From assembly GCA_025057115.1 (NCBI GenBank), contig JANWWZ010000007.1:1-64000 (forward strand): 64,000 bases of DNA, in the 5' to 3' direction. The stretch comes from Bernardetiaceae bacterium. Its GTDB lineage: Bacteria; Bacteroidota; Bacteroidia; Cytophagales; Thermoflexibacteraceae. How positions within the stretch are numbered: position 1 is the first letter of the stretch; every line of letters begins with the position of its first letter. The notes under the pieces were generated by a model that was not told the origin of the DNA, made no database searches, and saw only the letters and a program-made list of their open reading frames with translations. A program made the position numbers and the translations under genes. Positions 26,077-35,590 of this stretch are shown in pieces.

Positions 26077-27618
26077 ATGAATAAAGAAAATCGCCGCCGT
26101 TTTCTTTCGCGCCTAGCAATGGGAACACTTCTAGCAAGTGCTCTCAAAAACAGGCAAAAGCCAAGTTACGACCTGTTAATTGTAGGGGCTGGCAGTGCAG
26201 GCATGACCTGCGCTATTGCAGCAGCAGAAAGCGGCTTGCGCGTGATGGTGGTAGAAAAAGATATCAAAATAGGCGGTACGCTTAACATTACGGCAGGGCA
26301 AATGAGCGCGGCAGGAACGCGTTTGCAAAAAGCAAAAGGAATTCAAGACAGCCCTCACAAACACTACGAAGAAATTATGCAACTAAGCCAACACACCGCA
26401 GACCCCTCCATTACCCGCCTTGCCGTAGAAGAAGCTCCCCGCTTGATAGATTGGCTAGAGACACTAGGCTATCCAGTAGCAGAACAAGCGCCAGCTATTG
26501 TTTACAATCATCCGCCCTATCGCCTTGCTCGCACTTACTGGGGAACGATGGATTACAATCCAGCCAATCCCAACGAGGATGCAGGCAGATCCGTTTTAAA
26601 GACCCTGCTGCCTGTTTGGGAGAAATGGCAACGAGCAGGAAGAATTCATTTGCGGCTGGGAACTTCTATGGAAAGTTTAATCTACCACGGCGGCAAAGTA
26701 AACGGCATTGTTGCACAGGGCAACGACGGAAGTAAAATCGATTTAAAAGCCCGGCAAGTGGTATTAGCTACGGGAGGATATGCCGCTAATCCAGAATTTT
26801 TTCAGCAAGTTACTCCTAATGCGCAACGGCTTGTAAGCGGGGCTAGAATCACTTCTCAAGGAGAGGGCATTAAAGCAGCTTTACAGATAGGAGCTGCCTT
26901 CCACAATGCAGAAAAGCAAGGATATACCGTCGGCGGTATTGAACTGCAGCCCTTTTCCGGGCGAGCTGACTTCTGGGCTGCTTGGGCGCGCATTTCTACT
27001 CCCCTAGTGCGCCCACCCAGAGAAATTTACCTCAATGCACACGGAAAACGCTTCATGGCAGAAGACCAACCTGATGTTACCCTCCGTGAAAGAGCCATCG
27101 CTGCCCAACCTCACCGACAATGTTGGATCATCTTCGACCACTATGCTTTCACTGCAGGTGCTCCCCTGATTTTTCCTTGGACGGTAGAAGAGATGCAACA
27201 AGAAGCCGAGAAAGAACGCTGTTTATGGAAAGCCAACACCCTTGAAGAGCTAGCAGCTAAAACGAAACTGCCCGCCGAAAATTTTTTGCAAACCATTGCC
27301 GACTACAACGGCGCAGTAGCCAAAGGAGTAGATGAACAATTGGGAAGAAAAAATTTACAATTTCCAGTATCAACGCCGCCTTTTTATGCTTTGCTCACTT
27401 ATGGCTTTTGCCTAGTTTCTGCTGGTGGCTTGCGTACTAATCCCCATTTACAAGTGCTCAATGACTCAGGAAAACCTATCCAAGGGCTCTATGCAGTGGG
27501 AGAAATTTTAGGTGCTGGAGTTACTACGGGCAATGTATTTTGCAGCGGTATGCTGCTTACCCCTGCACTAGCTTTGGGAAGATGGTTAGGAAAAAAGCTC
27601 GCTCGTGAAAAAATGTAA
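26077..27618 (+). CDS. Fumarate reductase/3-ketosteroid dehydrogenase-type flavoprotein with Tat-like signal
   Basis: 513 aa. An N-terminal twin-arginine stretch (NRRRFLSRLAMG) is followed by the FAD-binding dinucleotide fold DLLIVGAGSAGMTCAIAAAESG and EKDIKIGGT. The last part GLYAVGEILGAGVTTGNVFCSG contains the flavin-closing Gly-rich helix typical of FrdA/KstD-like enzymes. Residues R/H around HGKRFMAEDQPDVTLRERA fit the dicarboxylate-site region. The substrate cannot be told; an exported flavin oxidoreductase is likely. It has no cytochrome or iron-sulfur partner gene nearby. The ATG at 26077 gives the Tat motif at the right place. Confidence 0.82.
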   Translation: MNKENRRRFLSRLAMGTLLASALKNRQKPSYDLLIVGAGSAGMTCAIAAAESGLRVMVVEKDIKIGGTLNITAGQMSAAGTRLQKAKGIQDSPHKHYEEIMQLSQHTADPSITRLAVEEAPRLIDWLETLGYPVAEQAPAIVYNHPPYRLARTYWGTMDYNPANPNEDAGRSVLKTLLPVWEKWQRAGRIHLRLGTSMESLIYHGGKVNGIVAQGNDGSKIDLKARQVVLATGGYAANPEFFQQVTPNAQRLVSGARITSQGEGIKAALQIGAAFHNAEKQGYTVGGIELQPFSGRADFWAAWARISTPLVRPPREIYLNAHGKRFMAEDQPDVTLRERAIAAQPHRQCWIIFDHYAFTAGAPLIFPWTVEEMQQEAEKERCLWKANTLEELAAKTKLPAENFLQTIADYNGAVAKGVDEQLGRKNLQFPVSTPPFYALLTYGFCLVSAGGLRTNPHLQVLNDSGKPIQGLYAVGEILGAGVTTGNVFCSGMLLTPALALGRWLGKKLAREKM

Positions 27619-27859
27619 AGTCGGCTTACAGCATTAACTCAATATAGCTTTGCTTTATGTGCATTTTTAGACTATCAAAGGCTGGCAATTGAGTTCTTCG
27701 GTTAAAAAATTTACTCCGTACCACGCCAAACAACGTGTTTTTCCATTGACAAATGGACAAAGCAGCAACTGCAAGCAAAATTTTTTAGATGCTTTTGGAC
27801 TAACTGGCTGAGAGCTATACTTGAAGTCATCAGCAAAGCCAGGCAAAAGCTGGTTTGTC
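27619..27859. other. 241-bp convergent intergenic region, nothing clear
   Basis: Lies between the flavoprotein and murF-alr 3' ends. Short GC stems (CCAG...CTGG) exist but none has a T-tract. The 91-aa ORF covering part of it is out of frame with alr and is not convincing. Confidence 0.45.
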
Positions 27860-30343
27860 TCATGCGGAGAAATAGATTCGCTTGACGCGCTCGCCAATGC
27901 TAGTGAGAACTTCGTAAGGAATGGTGCCAAGTTGCTGGGCAATAGTTTTTAAACTATTAGCATCGCAAAAAACGATAGCTTCGTCTCCTTCCTGCGCCTG
28001 GGGAATATGGGTTACATCTGCCATGCACATATCCATGCAAATCCGTCCTACGGTAGGGGCTTTTTTGCCATGAATCCAGAAAAATCCTTTGCCGTTGCCC
28101 AGTGCCCGTCGGTAGCCGTCAGCATATCCAATAGCTAACACGGCAATCCGAGAGGGCTTGTCAATAGGATGGCTTCTTCCATAACCTATCGTAGCCCCTT
28201 GAGGCAAAGTTTTAATTTGCGAAATGATGGTTTTCAAGGCAGCAACGGGCTGAAGGTGGTTTTCTTCTTTGCCAGTGGCGGCAATGCCATACAAGCCAAT
28301 GCCTAGCCTAACCATGTCGTAATGGGCTTGAGGAAATTTTACAATGCCTGCCGAATTAAGAGCATATTTCAGAGGTCGGCTGCCGTAAGCGCTGGCAATT
28401 TGCTCAAAAATATTATCAAAAAGTTGTAACTGATGACGAGAAAATTCATCATGCTGCGCTTCATCCGCTGCAGAGAGATGAGTAAACACACCTGCAATGT
28501 TTATTTTTTCTTTGTTTTGGCGGATTATTTCGCATAGAGTTTCAACTTCTGCTGGCAAAAAACCCAGCCGGTGCATGCCTGTATCAATTTCCAGATGAAT
28601 GGGAGGCAATTGGCCTGTACAAGCGGCAAACTTGATCCACTGCTGCAGCAGCCTAAAACTGTATATTTCTGGCTCCAACTGATAGCTTTGTAACAAAGCA
28701 AAACTCTCTGGCATGGGATTCATCACCATAATAGGCAAGTAAATGCCATGCCGCCGCAAGAAAACGCCTTCATCTGCATAAGCTACCGCCAGGTAATGAC
28801 AACCTTTTTGCTGCAAGTATTGAGCAATTTCGTAATGACCATTCCCATAAGCAAAGGCTTTTACCATAACCATTATTTTAACCTTGGGCTCAAGTAAACT
28901 TTTGTAATATCCCAAGTTGTGCCCAATGGCATCTAGATTGATTTCCAGGCGCGTGCCGTGAATTTTTTCTTCCAAACGCGCTACCACTTGTTCAAAGCCA
29001 AAGGCTCGCGCACCTTTGACTAAAATGTTTTCCTCCACAAAATTTATTGCTGCTTGGTCAATGGCAGCGATCAGATCTTTTGTCTGCTCAAAATGCGCTA
29101 CTGTCAAAGGAGTAGAAAAATTAGACGGCAAGAGCCGCTCCCATTGATTGCCCACTAGCAGCAATCGGTTAATATCGAATTGTTTGACAAGATTTTCTAC
29201 TTCTTTGCAAATCATTTCATCAGTCAAACCGCTTTGCAACATGTCAGAAAGGATGAGGGTGCGCGGCTGAGTGGGATTTCCATAAAGGGCAAGAAATTCT
29301 AAAGCAATGCGCAAGCCCGTCAAATCATTGTTGTAACTATCGTCAATGAGGGTGCATCGATGAATGCCTTTTTTGCGCACCAATCGCATAGCAGGTTGTA
29401 CTTGCCAAGGCCGTGAAAAAACTTTGTTCACTGCATGGCGGATGTAGTCCAGCTCACCTAACAAATACCACATCGCTACTATGCAGTGGACGAGGTTTTC
29501 TATACAAGCCGAGTCGGCAAATGGCAGGGAAAGAGTCAAACTTTCTTTGCCAAAGTTGAGGCTAATGGTTGCACTTTGTCCCGCTTTCTCAACAATTTTA
29601 AATTTAATTGTACTTTGGTCGCTTTCCCCCCACCCTATTAGCTGACAATGAGGATATTTTTCCTGCCAAGGCAACACTTCTTGACAAATTTCTTGGTAAG
29701 CAGTGTGAAAGATCAATGCCTTAGCTGTAGTGAACAGCTTCAGTTTTTCTCTTACTTTTTCTTTTGGCGAACTAAAACCTTCGTCGTGAGCCTTGCCAAG
29801 ATTGGTAAAAATACCAATGGTAGGGCTCATTACATTGGCCAGAAGGTGCATTTCGCCTTTTTGAGAAATATCCGCTTCGAAAATGGCTAAGTTATGGACA
29901 TGATTCATTTCCCAGACCGAAAGAGCTACTCCTAGCTGAGAATTGTAACTCTTGGGACTTTTGACAATGTTAAATTTTTCTGCCAGTAGTTCTGATAGCC
30001 ACTCCTTGACGATCGTTTTGCCATTGCTGCCCGTGATGCCTATCACGGGATAATTAAAACAATGTCGGTGCAGGCGCGCTAGCTGTTGCAGGGAAGCAAG
30101 GGTATCTTCAGCAACTAGAAAAGTTCCTTCTAAGCTTTCTGGCACAGAACGGACTAGGAAAAAACGCACTCCCTTTTTGTGTGCTTCTTCTATAAAGTGG
30201 TGTCCGTCAGTGTGTTTTCCTTTTAAAGCTACGAAAATGCTCTCTGAAGCGTTTTGCGAGTGAATATTTCGGCTATCTATTTGCAATTTTTTTGAGCAAG
30301 CAAGTTGATAAAAAAAATCTACCCGGCGTAAAATGCGCTGCAT
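27860..30343 (-). CDS. murF-alr: Bifunctional MurF ligase / alanine racemase fusion
   Basis: 827 aa. Residues 1 to about 455 are MurF, which adds D-Ala-D-Ala to UDP-MurNAc-tripeptide: GITGSNGKTIVKEWL (ATP loop), ADISQKGEMHLLA, and LIDDSYNNDLTGLRIAL. Residues about 462-827 are a PLP alanine racemase: EINLDAIGHNLGYY, MVMVKAFAYGNGH (Schiff-base Lys), HLEIDTGMHRLGF, and VGRICMDMCM. The fusion is typical of Bacteroidota and couples production of D-Ala with its use. In the ligase, the linker before the racemase (about 440-460) carries no obvious domain. The gene is divergent from aconitase, with an RNA candidate between them. Confidence 0.95.
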   Translation of the reverse strand: MQRILRRVDFFYQLACSKKLQIDSRNIHSQNASESIFVALKGKHTDGHHFIEEAHKKGVRFFLVRSVPESLEGTFLVAEDTLASLQQLARLHRHCFNYPVIGITGSNGKTIVKEWLSELLAEKFNIVKSPKSYNSQLGVALSVWEMNHVHNLAIFEADISQKGEMHLLANVMSPTIGIFTNLGKAHDEGFSSPKEKVREKLKLFTTAKALIFHTAYQEICQEVLPWQEKYPHCQLIGWGESDQSTIKFKIVEKAGQSATISLNFGKESLTLSLPFADSACIENLVHCIVAMWYLLGELDYIRHAVNKVFSRPWQVQPAMRLVRKKGIHRCTLIDDSYNNDLTGLRIALEFLALYGNPTQPRTLILSDMLQSGLTDEMICKEVENLVKQFDINRLLLVGNQWERLLPSNFSTPLTVAHFEQTKDLIAAIDQAAINFVEENILVKGARAFGFEQVVARLEEKIHGTRLEINLDAIGHNLGYYKSLLEPKVKIMVMVKAFAYGNGHYEIAQYLQQKGCHYLAVAYADEGVFLRRHGIYLPIMVMNPMPESFALLQSYQLEPEIYSFRLLQQWIKFAACTGQLPPIHLEIDTGMHRLGFLPAEVETLCEIIRQNKEKINIAGVFTHLSAADEAQHDEFSRHQLQLFDNIFEQIASAYGSRPLKYALNSAGIVKFPQAHYDMVRLGIGLYGIAATGKEENHLQPVAALKTIISQIKTLPQGATIGYGRSHPIDKPSRIAVLAIGYADGYRRALGNGKGFFWIHGKKAPTVGRICMDMCMADVTHIPQAQEGDEAIVFCDANSLKTIAQQLGTIPYEVLTSIGERVKRIYFSA

Positions 30344-30404
30344 AAGTAATTCTACCTAGTCAAATTGAGTAAATTCAACGATTTACAAGCATGAAATGAG
30401 GATA

Positions 30405-30412
30405 TATTTTTG
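30405..30412 (+). promoter_or_regulatory. Promoter for the candidate RNA upstream of aconitase
   Basis: TATTTTTG is an exact TAnnTTTG -7 element. TTTA lies 19 bases upstream (30382-30385), close to the TTTG -33 consensus and at normal spacing. It sits 72 bases before the start of the terminator stem. Confidence 0.5.
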
Positions 30413-30417
30413 TATCG

Positions 30418-30521
30418 GAATCAGTCGAGATGACGCCAAATGGCTTTAAGATAATTAATAAGGGGTAAATTTAACAACGCTGGAACAGTCGCGCTAATTT
30501 TTGGTGCGACTGTTTTTTTTA
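30418..30521 (+). ncRNA. Candidate ~100-nt small RNA or attenuated leader
   Basis: Between the divergent murF-alr and aconitase genes there is a promoter-like site followed about 100 bases later by a perfect intrinsic terminator. No gene lies between. A 12-codon frame (ATG at 30430, MTPNGFKIINKG, stop at 30468) fits inside, so this might instead encode a leader peptide. The transcript end would precede the separate -7 element of aconitase. No known RNA family is recognised. Confidence 0.45.
30484..30521 (+). terminator. Intrinsic terminator upstream of aconitase
   Basis: Perfect 9-bp stem AACAGTCGC / GCGACTGTT with a 13-base loop; the last two T's of the stem run straight into a T-tract. It works only in the plus direction, where no upstream protein gene exists. 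Confidence 0.8.
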
Positions 30522-30579
30522 TGCCCTCTTCAGAAGCCAGTTTTTTGGCTTAGGGGACTTTTTTCCGCTGTTGCAATAT

Positions 30580-30587
30580 TATATTTG
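30580..30587 (+). promoter_or_regulatory. -7 element for aconitase
   Basis: TATATTTG is an exact TAnnTTTG, 30 bases before the aconitase ATG and downstream of the terminator at 30484-30521. Confidence 0.45.
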
Positions 30588-30617
30588 TAAACATAAAGCA
30601 AATTAACCTCAATTGCA

Positions 30618-32894
30618 ATGGCGTTTGATATAGACATGATTCGGGCTGTCTATGCGCGTATGGGTCAGCGCATAGCAGCAGCAAGAAAGGTCTTGGGCAG
30701 ACCTATGACCTTAAGCGAAAAGATACTCTACGCTCATTTGCACAAAGACCAGCCTTTGGCAGTATTTAAGCGTGGAGTGGACTACGTGGACTTTGCGCCT
30801 GACCGAGTTGCCATGCAAGATGCAACAGCTCAAATGGCGTTGCTACAATTTATGTCAGCAGGGATTCCTAAAGTAGCCGTTCCCACTACCGTGCACTGCG
30901 ACCATCTCATTTTAGCTAAAGTAGGGGCAAAGGAAGACCTCAAAGCTGCGCAACATACCAATAAGGAAGTATATGATTTCCTCAGTTCTGTTTCTAATAA
31001 ATACGGCATCGGATTTTGGAAACCAGGGGCGGGTATTATCCACCAAGTAATTTTGGAAAACTACGCCTTTCCTGGCGGCATGATGATTGGCACCGATAGC
31101 CACACCCCCAATGCTGGCGGTCTGGGAATGATTGCCATCGGTGTGGGAGGAGCAGATGCAGTAGATGTAATGGCGGGCATGGCTTGGGAACTGAAAATGC
31201 CAAAGCTCATTGGCGTCAAGCTCACCGGTAGAATGAGTGGATGGACTTCTGCCAAAGATGTCATTTTAAAAGTAGCAGGTATTTTAACCGTTTCTGGTGG
31301 AACAGACGCTATCATAGAATACTTTGGCCAAGGAGCAGATACTATCTCTGCCACTGGCAAAGGTACCATTTGCAACATGGGAGCAGAAGTAGGAGCTACC
31401 ACCTCCATCTTCGGCTACGACCGCCATATGTACGACTACTTGGTAGCCACCGGTAGGAAAGACGTAGCCGACCTAGCTGAACAGTATAAAGAACACTTGC
31501 GCTCCGATGAAGAAGTGTACGCCAACCCCGAAAAATACTACGATCAACTTATTGAAATCAACCTCAGTGAACTAGAACCTCATATTAACGGTCCTTACAC
31601 GCCAGATCTAGCATGGCCCCTGTCCAAATTTGCCGAAGCAGTGCGCCAAAAAGGCTATCCCGCCAAGTTAGAAGTGGGTTTAATTGGCTCCTGCACGAAC
31701 TCTTCTTATGAAGACCTTACCCGTGCTGCCTCTGTTGCTCGCCAAGCAGTAGAGAAAAAGCTCAAGGCAAAGGCTGAGTTCACCATTACTCCTGGCTCCG
31801 AACAAGTGCGCTACACAGCAGAACGCGATGGCATTTTGGAAGTGTTTGATAAAATTGGAGGAGTAGTCCTTGCCAATGCTTGCGGTCCTTGCATTGGTCA
31901 ATGGGCGCGGCATGTGAATGATCCCAATAAACCTAATTCTATCATCACTTCCTTCAACCGCAACTTTGCCAAGCGCAACGATGGACTTTCTTCTACTCAT
32001 GCCTTTGTTGCTTCCCCTGAAATTGTAACAGCATTTGCCATTGCTGGAGACTTGACTTTCAATCCCATGAAGGACAAGCTCATCAACGAAGACGGCGAAG
32101 AAGTAATGCTAGAAGAACCACAAGGACTTACTTTCCCGCCTAAAGGCTATGCCGTAGAAGATCCAGGCTATCAGGCTCCTGCAGAGGACGGCAGCCAAGT
32201 AGAGGTAATTATCGATCCCAATTCTGAACGGTTGCAACGACTTGAACCTTTCAAACCATGGGAAGGCACTGATCTTCTGGGATTGAAATTGCTCATTAAA
32301 GTAAAAGGCAAATGCACTACTGACCATATCTCTATGGCAGGTCCCTGGCTGCGCTATCGCGGACATTTGGACAATATTTCTAACAACTTGCTCATAGGAG
32401 CGGTAAATGCGTTTAATGGGCAAACTAATTGCGTCAAAAATCAACTCACTGGTCAATACGGTCCAGTACCTGCTACTCAGCGGGCTTACAAGGCCGCTGG
32501 CATAGGAACCGTAGTAGTAGGGGATGAAAATTACGGCGAAGGCTCCAGCCGTGAGCATGCTGCTATGGAACCGCGTCACTTAGGAGTGCGCGCTATTTTA
32601 GCTAAATCTTTTGCCCGCATCCACGAAACTAACCTCAAAAAACAAGGCATGTTAGCCCTTACCTTTGTCAATAAAGAAGATTACGACAGGATTCAAGAAG
32701 ATGATACAATAGATATTCTCGGGCTTACTGAATTTGCTCCAGGTAAACCGCTTACCCTCCGCCTGACTCATGCCGATGGATCCGTGGAAGAGTTTCCAGT
32801 AAAGCACTCTTACAATCAGCAACAAATTGAGTGGTTCAAGGCGGGCTCTGCCCTTAACCTGATTGCCTCGAAAATGCACGCAAAAGCTAATTGA
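30618..32894 (+). CDS. acn: Aconitate hydratase, mitochondrial-type
   Basis: 758 aa [4Fe-4S] enzyme that isomerises citrate to isocitrate in the TCA cycle. Length and sequence follow mitochondrial ACO2 rather than AcnA/AcnB (about 890/865 aa). Cluster ligands are in [14 protein letters not shown] and [13 protein letters not shown]. Other active-site blocks are [33 protein letters not shown] and [18 protein letters not shown]. It ends in a strong terminator and stands alone, with no citrate synthase or isocitrate dehydrogenase gene in the window. Confidence 0.96.
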   Translation: MAFDIDMIRAVYARMGQRIAAARKVLGRPMTLSEKILYAHLHKDQPLAVFKRGVDYVDFAPDRVAMQDATAQMALLQFMSAGIPKVAVPTTVHCDHLILAKVGAKEDLKAAQHTNKEVYDFLSSVSNKYGIGFWKPGAGIIHQVILENYAFPGGMMIGTDSHTPNAGGLGMIAIGVGGADAVDVMAGMAWELKMPKLIGVKLTGRMSGWTSAKDVILKVAGILTVSGGTDAIIEYFGQGADTISATGKGTICNMGAEVGATTSIFGYDRHMYDYLVATGRKDVADLAEQYKEHLRSDEEVYANPEKYYDQLIEINLSELEPHINGPYTPDLAWPLSKFAEAVRQKGYPAKLEVGLIGSCTNSSYEDLTRAASVARQAVEKKLKAKAEFTITPGSEQVRYTAERDGILEVFDKIGGVVLANACGPCIGQWARHVNDPNKPNSIITSFNRNFAKRNDGLSSTHAFVASPEIVTAFAIAGDLTFNPMKDKLINEDGEEVMLEEPQGLTFPPKGYAVEDPGYQAPAEDGSQVEVIIDPNSERLQRLEPFKPWEGTDLLGLKLLIKVKGKCTTDHISMAGPWLRYRGHLDNISNNLLIGAVNAFNGQTNCVKNQLTGQYGPVPATQRAYKAAGIGTVVVGDENYGEGSSREHAAMEPRHLGVRAILAKSFARIHETNLKKQGMLALTFVNKEDYDRIQEDDTIDILGLTEFAPGKPLTLRLTHADGSVEEFPVKHSYNQQQIEWFKAGSALNLIASKMHAKAN

Positions 32895-32899
32895 CATTA

Positions 32900-32936
32900 C
32901 TGCCGTCGTTACAAAGCGCAACGACGGCAGTTTTTT
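32900..32936 (+). terminator. Intrinsic terminator of aconitase
   Basis: Perfect 11-bp stem CTGCCGTCGTT / AACGACGGCAG with a 9-base loop, then six T's, starting six bases after the stop codon. Confidence 0.92.
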
Positions 32937-33081
32937 ACCGAAACATCAAAATGGTCCGCGTTTTTCTTGCCTCTTGGTGCTAGCCTTGCCATTTCAGCAA
33001 TAACAATTCGCAATCAATGCACTGGCGAAGTTTTTTAGCTTACTATTCAAAAAATAGACAAGGGCAGTAAGTTTGTTTGAT

Positions 33082-34137
33082 TTAATACAAGCCCAATACT
33101 CGGCGATTGAAATCTTGATCGGCAGCAGTGCCAGCAAAATCGTCAAAGGCGCGCTCTGTAACGCGGATGATGTGATTTTTGATAAATTCAGCTCCTTCGG
33201 CTGCTCCTTGTTCAGGGTGTTTCAAAGCGCATTCCCACTCTAACACTGCCCAAGAGTCATAGTCATACGCTGCCAATTTGCTGAAAATGGCGCTGAAGTT
33301 TACTTGCCCATCGCCTAACGAACGGAAGCGCCCTGCTCGCTGTACCCAGCTTTGGTAACCGCCGTAAACACCTTGCTTGCCCGTAGGGTTAAACTCTGCA
33401 TCTTTTACGTGAAAGGCTTTGATTCGGCTGTGGTAAAAGTCAATAAACTCCAGATAATCAAGCTGTTGCAAGACAAAGTGGCTAGGGTCGTAGTTGATAT
33501 TAGCTCTGGGATGTCCGTTGAGGTGTTCTAAAAACATTTCAAAGGTGATCCCATCGTGTAAGTCTTCTCCAGGATGGAGTTCGTAGCATACATCAACACC
33601 GCATTCGTCAAAATAATCCAAAATGGGTTTCCAGCGCTGAGCAAGTTCTTTAAAGGCAGTTTCTACCAATCCAGCAGGGCGTTGAGGCCAAGGATAAACA
33701 AAGGGCCAAAGCAGCGCACCAGAAAAAGTAACGTGGGATTTTAACCCCATGTGTTGGCTTGCCTTAGCTGCATAGCGAAGCTGTTGTACTGCCCACTGGG
33801 TGCGACCAGAAGGATTGCTTCGCCATTGAGGAGGAGCAAAACTATCAAACATAGCATCGTAAGCGGGATGTACTGCTACTAGTTGTCCTTGCAAATGCGT
33901 AGAAAGTTCGGTGATTTCTACGCCCGCTTCACGGGCAATGCCCTGCACTTCTTGCGCATAGTCTTTGCTTTCAGCTGCTTTTTGCAAATCGATACAGCGG
34001 CTGTCCCAGGTAGGGACTTGTACACCGACGTAACCCAGCGAGGCAGCCCATTGGCAAATTTTTTTGAAATCGTTAAAGGGTTCTTGCTCGCCCATGAACT
34101 GAGCCAGAAAAATAGCAGGTCCTTTGATAGTTTTCAT
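33082..34137 (-). CDS. Sugar phosphate isomerase/epimerase-like TIM barrel
   Basis: 351 aa of the xylose-isomerase-like AP endonuclease 2 superfamily. Metal-site acids and His are visible in VCYELHPGEDLHDG, ANINYDPSHFVLQ, KAFHVKDAEF and VLEWECALKHPEQG. The N-terminus GPAIFLAQFMGEQEPF is intracellular in character, so no export is expected. Such proteins act on sugars, keto-sugars or inositols; the substrate is unknown. The ATG at 34137 gives the family's usual beginning; the track adds 21 residues. It is not clearly in an operon: 243 bp upstream are empty and the next gene on the strand stops at 34445. Confidence 0.82.
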   Translation of the reverse strand: MKTIKGPAIFLAQFMGEQEPFNDFKKICQWAASLGYVGVQVPTWDSRCIDLQKAAESKDYAQEVQGIAREAGVEITELSTHLQGQLVAVHPAYDAMFDSFAPPQWRSNPSGRTQWAVQQLRYAAKASQHMGLKSHVTFSGALLWPFVYPWPQRPAGLVETAFKELAQRWKPILDYFDECGVDVCYELHPGEDLHDGITFEMFLEHLNGHPRANINYDPSHFVLQQLDYLEFIDFYHSRIKAFHVKDAEFNPTGKQGVYGGYQSWVQRAGRFRSLGDGQVNFSAIFSKLAAYDYDSWAVLEWECALKHPEQGAAEGAEFIKNHIIRVTERAFDDFAGTAADQDFNRRVLGLY

Positions 34138-34200
34138 AATTTTTTGAATAGATTGGCAAGTTAAGTTAGCTGCCTTCTGGTAGTTGTGCAAGCAAGCCAT

Positions 34201-34444
34201 GAAGAATTGTTTGCACCCGCATTTGCGTGGATACTAACTTAAGTTATCGCATTTCTTTGCCTTTACATGATAGCGAATGGGTCTTTTTGTCTTTAAAATT
34301 GCTTTAAGCGCTGAAACACTTAGTTAAATGCAGCCAAGATCATAAGGTTGAAAACGCAAACAATTTGTAAGGAAAAAAGCAGCGGTAACTTGGCAATTAA
34401 TTCACTCCGACTGGAACAACGGCAGCACTTTTCTTTTCATAAAA
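34201..34444. other. 243-bp intergenic region, nothing seen
   Basis: Between the isomerase-like gene and the binding lipoprotein I see no ORF, hairpin with T-run, tRNA shape or exact TAnnTTTG near a start. Confidence 0.5.
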
Positions 34445-35590
34445 TTATTGTAGTTGATTGAAGTAAACCAATTGGCGATGAGGCAAAATTTCTGGGTGAA
34501 AAATGGCAATTAAATCAGCAAGCACTACATCTGCTCTTACACTGCCCGACTCCCAATAATCATTGCCGCCCTCCTTGCGCTGTCGCTTGTTATTGTTAAA
34601 AACCTTTCCCCATTGAACTGCCTTAAGCGTTCTAAAACGGCTATCAGTGTGGCAAATCATCTCTATGGATTCCATGCTGCCTGGATTGATCCAAAAATCT
34701 GCTTGCTGAGCCTTGGCAAGAACTGCTTCTAGGCTCAAAGGCAAACTACCGGACTTTTTTTCTTCCGCCCAGAGATAATCTGCTCCCGCATCTTTGAACA
34801 ATTGCCCCATAAAGCTATCTCCACCAGGCATGTACCAAGTGCTTCCATAGGGGATGTTGGCAAACACGGTAGGCTTTTTTTTAACGTTTTTTACTTTATC
34901 TACTAGCTGAAGGTAGTTTTTCTCAATTTGACTAAAAATACTATCGGCTTGTTGCATTTTTCCACATAATAGCCCGACTACCTTGAGCCATTCAGCTCTG
35001 CCCAAAGGCGTGTTTTCCATGAAGTCAAAATTAATCACTGGTGTTAAGCCTATTCTTTGCAAAAGAGAAAGTTTATTTTCCTCCCCCGCTGCCAGGTAAA
35101 TCATCACTGCATCTAAGTGGAGTTGGCTGAGCAGTTCTGCATTAAGGTGGTTTGGCGAGCCGATTTCTACTACCTGACCGCGCAGGACTGCTGCCCTCAA
35201 TGAATCGCTGTACAAGTAGGCAGTGCCAGCAAATGCTTTAATCACCTGCCTACAACCTAGTATTTCAAAAGCGTGGACGTAGGTAGTGCTATACAAAGCA
35301 ACTCGTTGAACGGGAATGGGAATTGGCTGACAGTTGTCAGGTAGCTTTGCGGGAGGGGCGTCCTTGGGATAAAGAGCATAGCACATTGGCTGCCCATGAG
35401 GCGGCAAAATAGTAAGCAATGTGTAATTTTCATGAGGTACTATGGAGAATAGTCTAGCATATTTGACAATATTTCTAGCGTGATGGGTTTGAAAAGTAGC
35501 TTTAGTAGGTTGATTTTCCTTGCAGAATGAAGCTATCAAAACCAACCCTATAAGCCCATACCTCAACAACAGCCGATCAAAAGCCTTCAT
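34445..35590 (-). CDS. BtuF/FecB-type periplasmic binding lipoprotein
   Basis: 381 aa. It has a hydrophobic N-terminus ending in a Cys (LVLIASFCKENQ), a lipoprotein-like signal. Two lobes of the TroA/BtuF fold are seen: RVALYSTTYVHAFEILG and VEIGSPNHLNAELLSQLHLDAVM, a long linking helix, then FANIPYGSTWYMPGGDSFMGQLFKDAGADY. Such proteins bind iron-siderophore or cobalamin for an ABC importer. No permease or ATPase lies next to it. Its beginning overlaps the stop of the upstream HI0933-type gene, so both are likely on one message. Start at 35590 or 35599. Confidence 0.8.
   Translation of the reverse strand: MKAFDRLLLRYGLIGLVLIASFCKENQPTKATFQTHHARNIVKYARLFSIVPHENYTLLTILPPHGQPMCYALYPKDAPPAKLPDNCQPIPIPVQRVALYSTTYVHAFEILGCRQVIKAFAGTAYLYSDSLRAAVLRGQVVEIGSPNHLNAELLSQLHLDAVMIYLAAGEENKLSLLQRIGLTPVINFDFMENTPLGRAEWLKVVGLLCGKMQQADSIFSQIEKNYLQLVDKVKNVKKKPTVFANIPYGSTWYMPGGDSFMGQLFKDAGADYLWAEEKKSGSLPLSLEAVLAKAQQADFWINPGSMESIEMICHTDSRFRTLKAVQWGKVFNNNKRQRKEGGNDYWESGSVRADVVLADLIAIFHPEILPHRQLVYFNQLQ

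Noticed and set aside
27667-27942. 91-aa minus ORF at the end of murF-alr
   Set aside because: Overlaps alr in another frame, has no start context and no recognisable motif.
32109-32579. 156-aa minus ORF inside aconitase
   Set aside because: Antisense shadow of a highly conserved gene.
33010-33045. TTCGC...GCGAAGTTTTTT second terminator-like hairpin after aconitase
   Set aside because: Stem of only five bp with a 13-base loop; the strong terminator at 32900-32936 already serves the gene.
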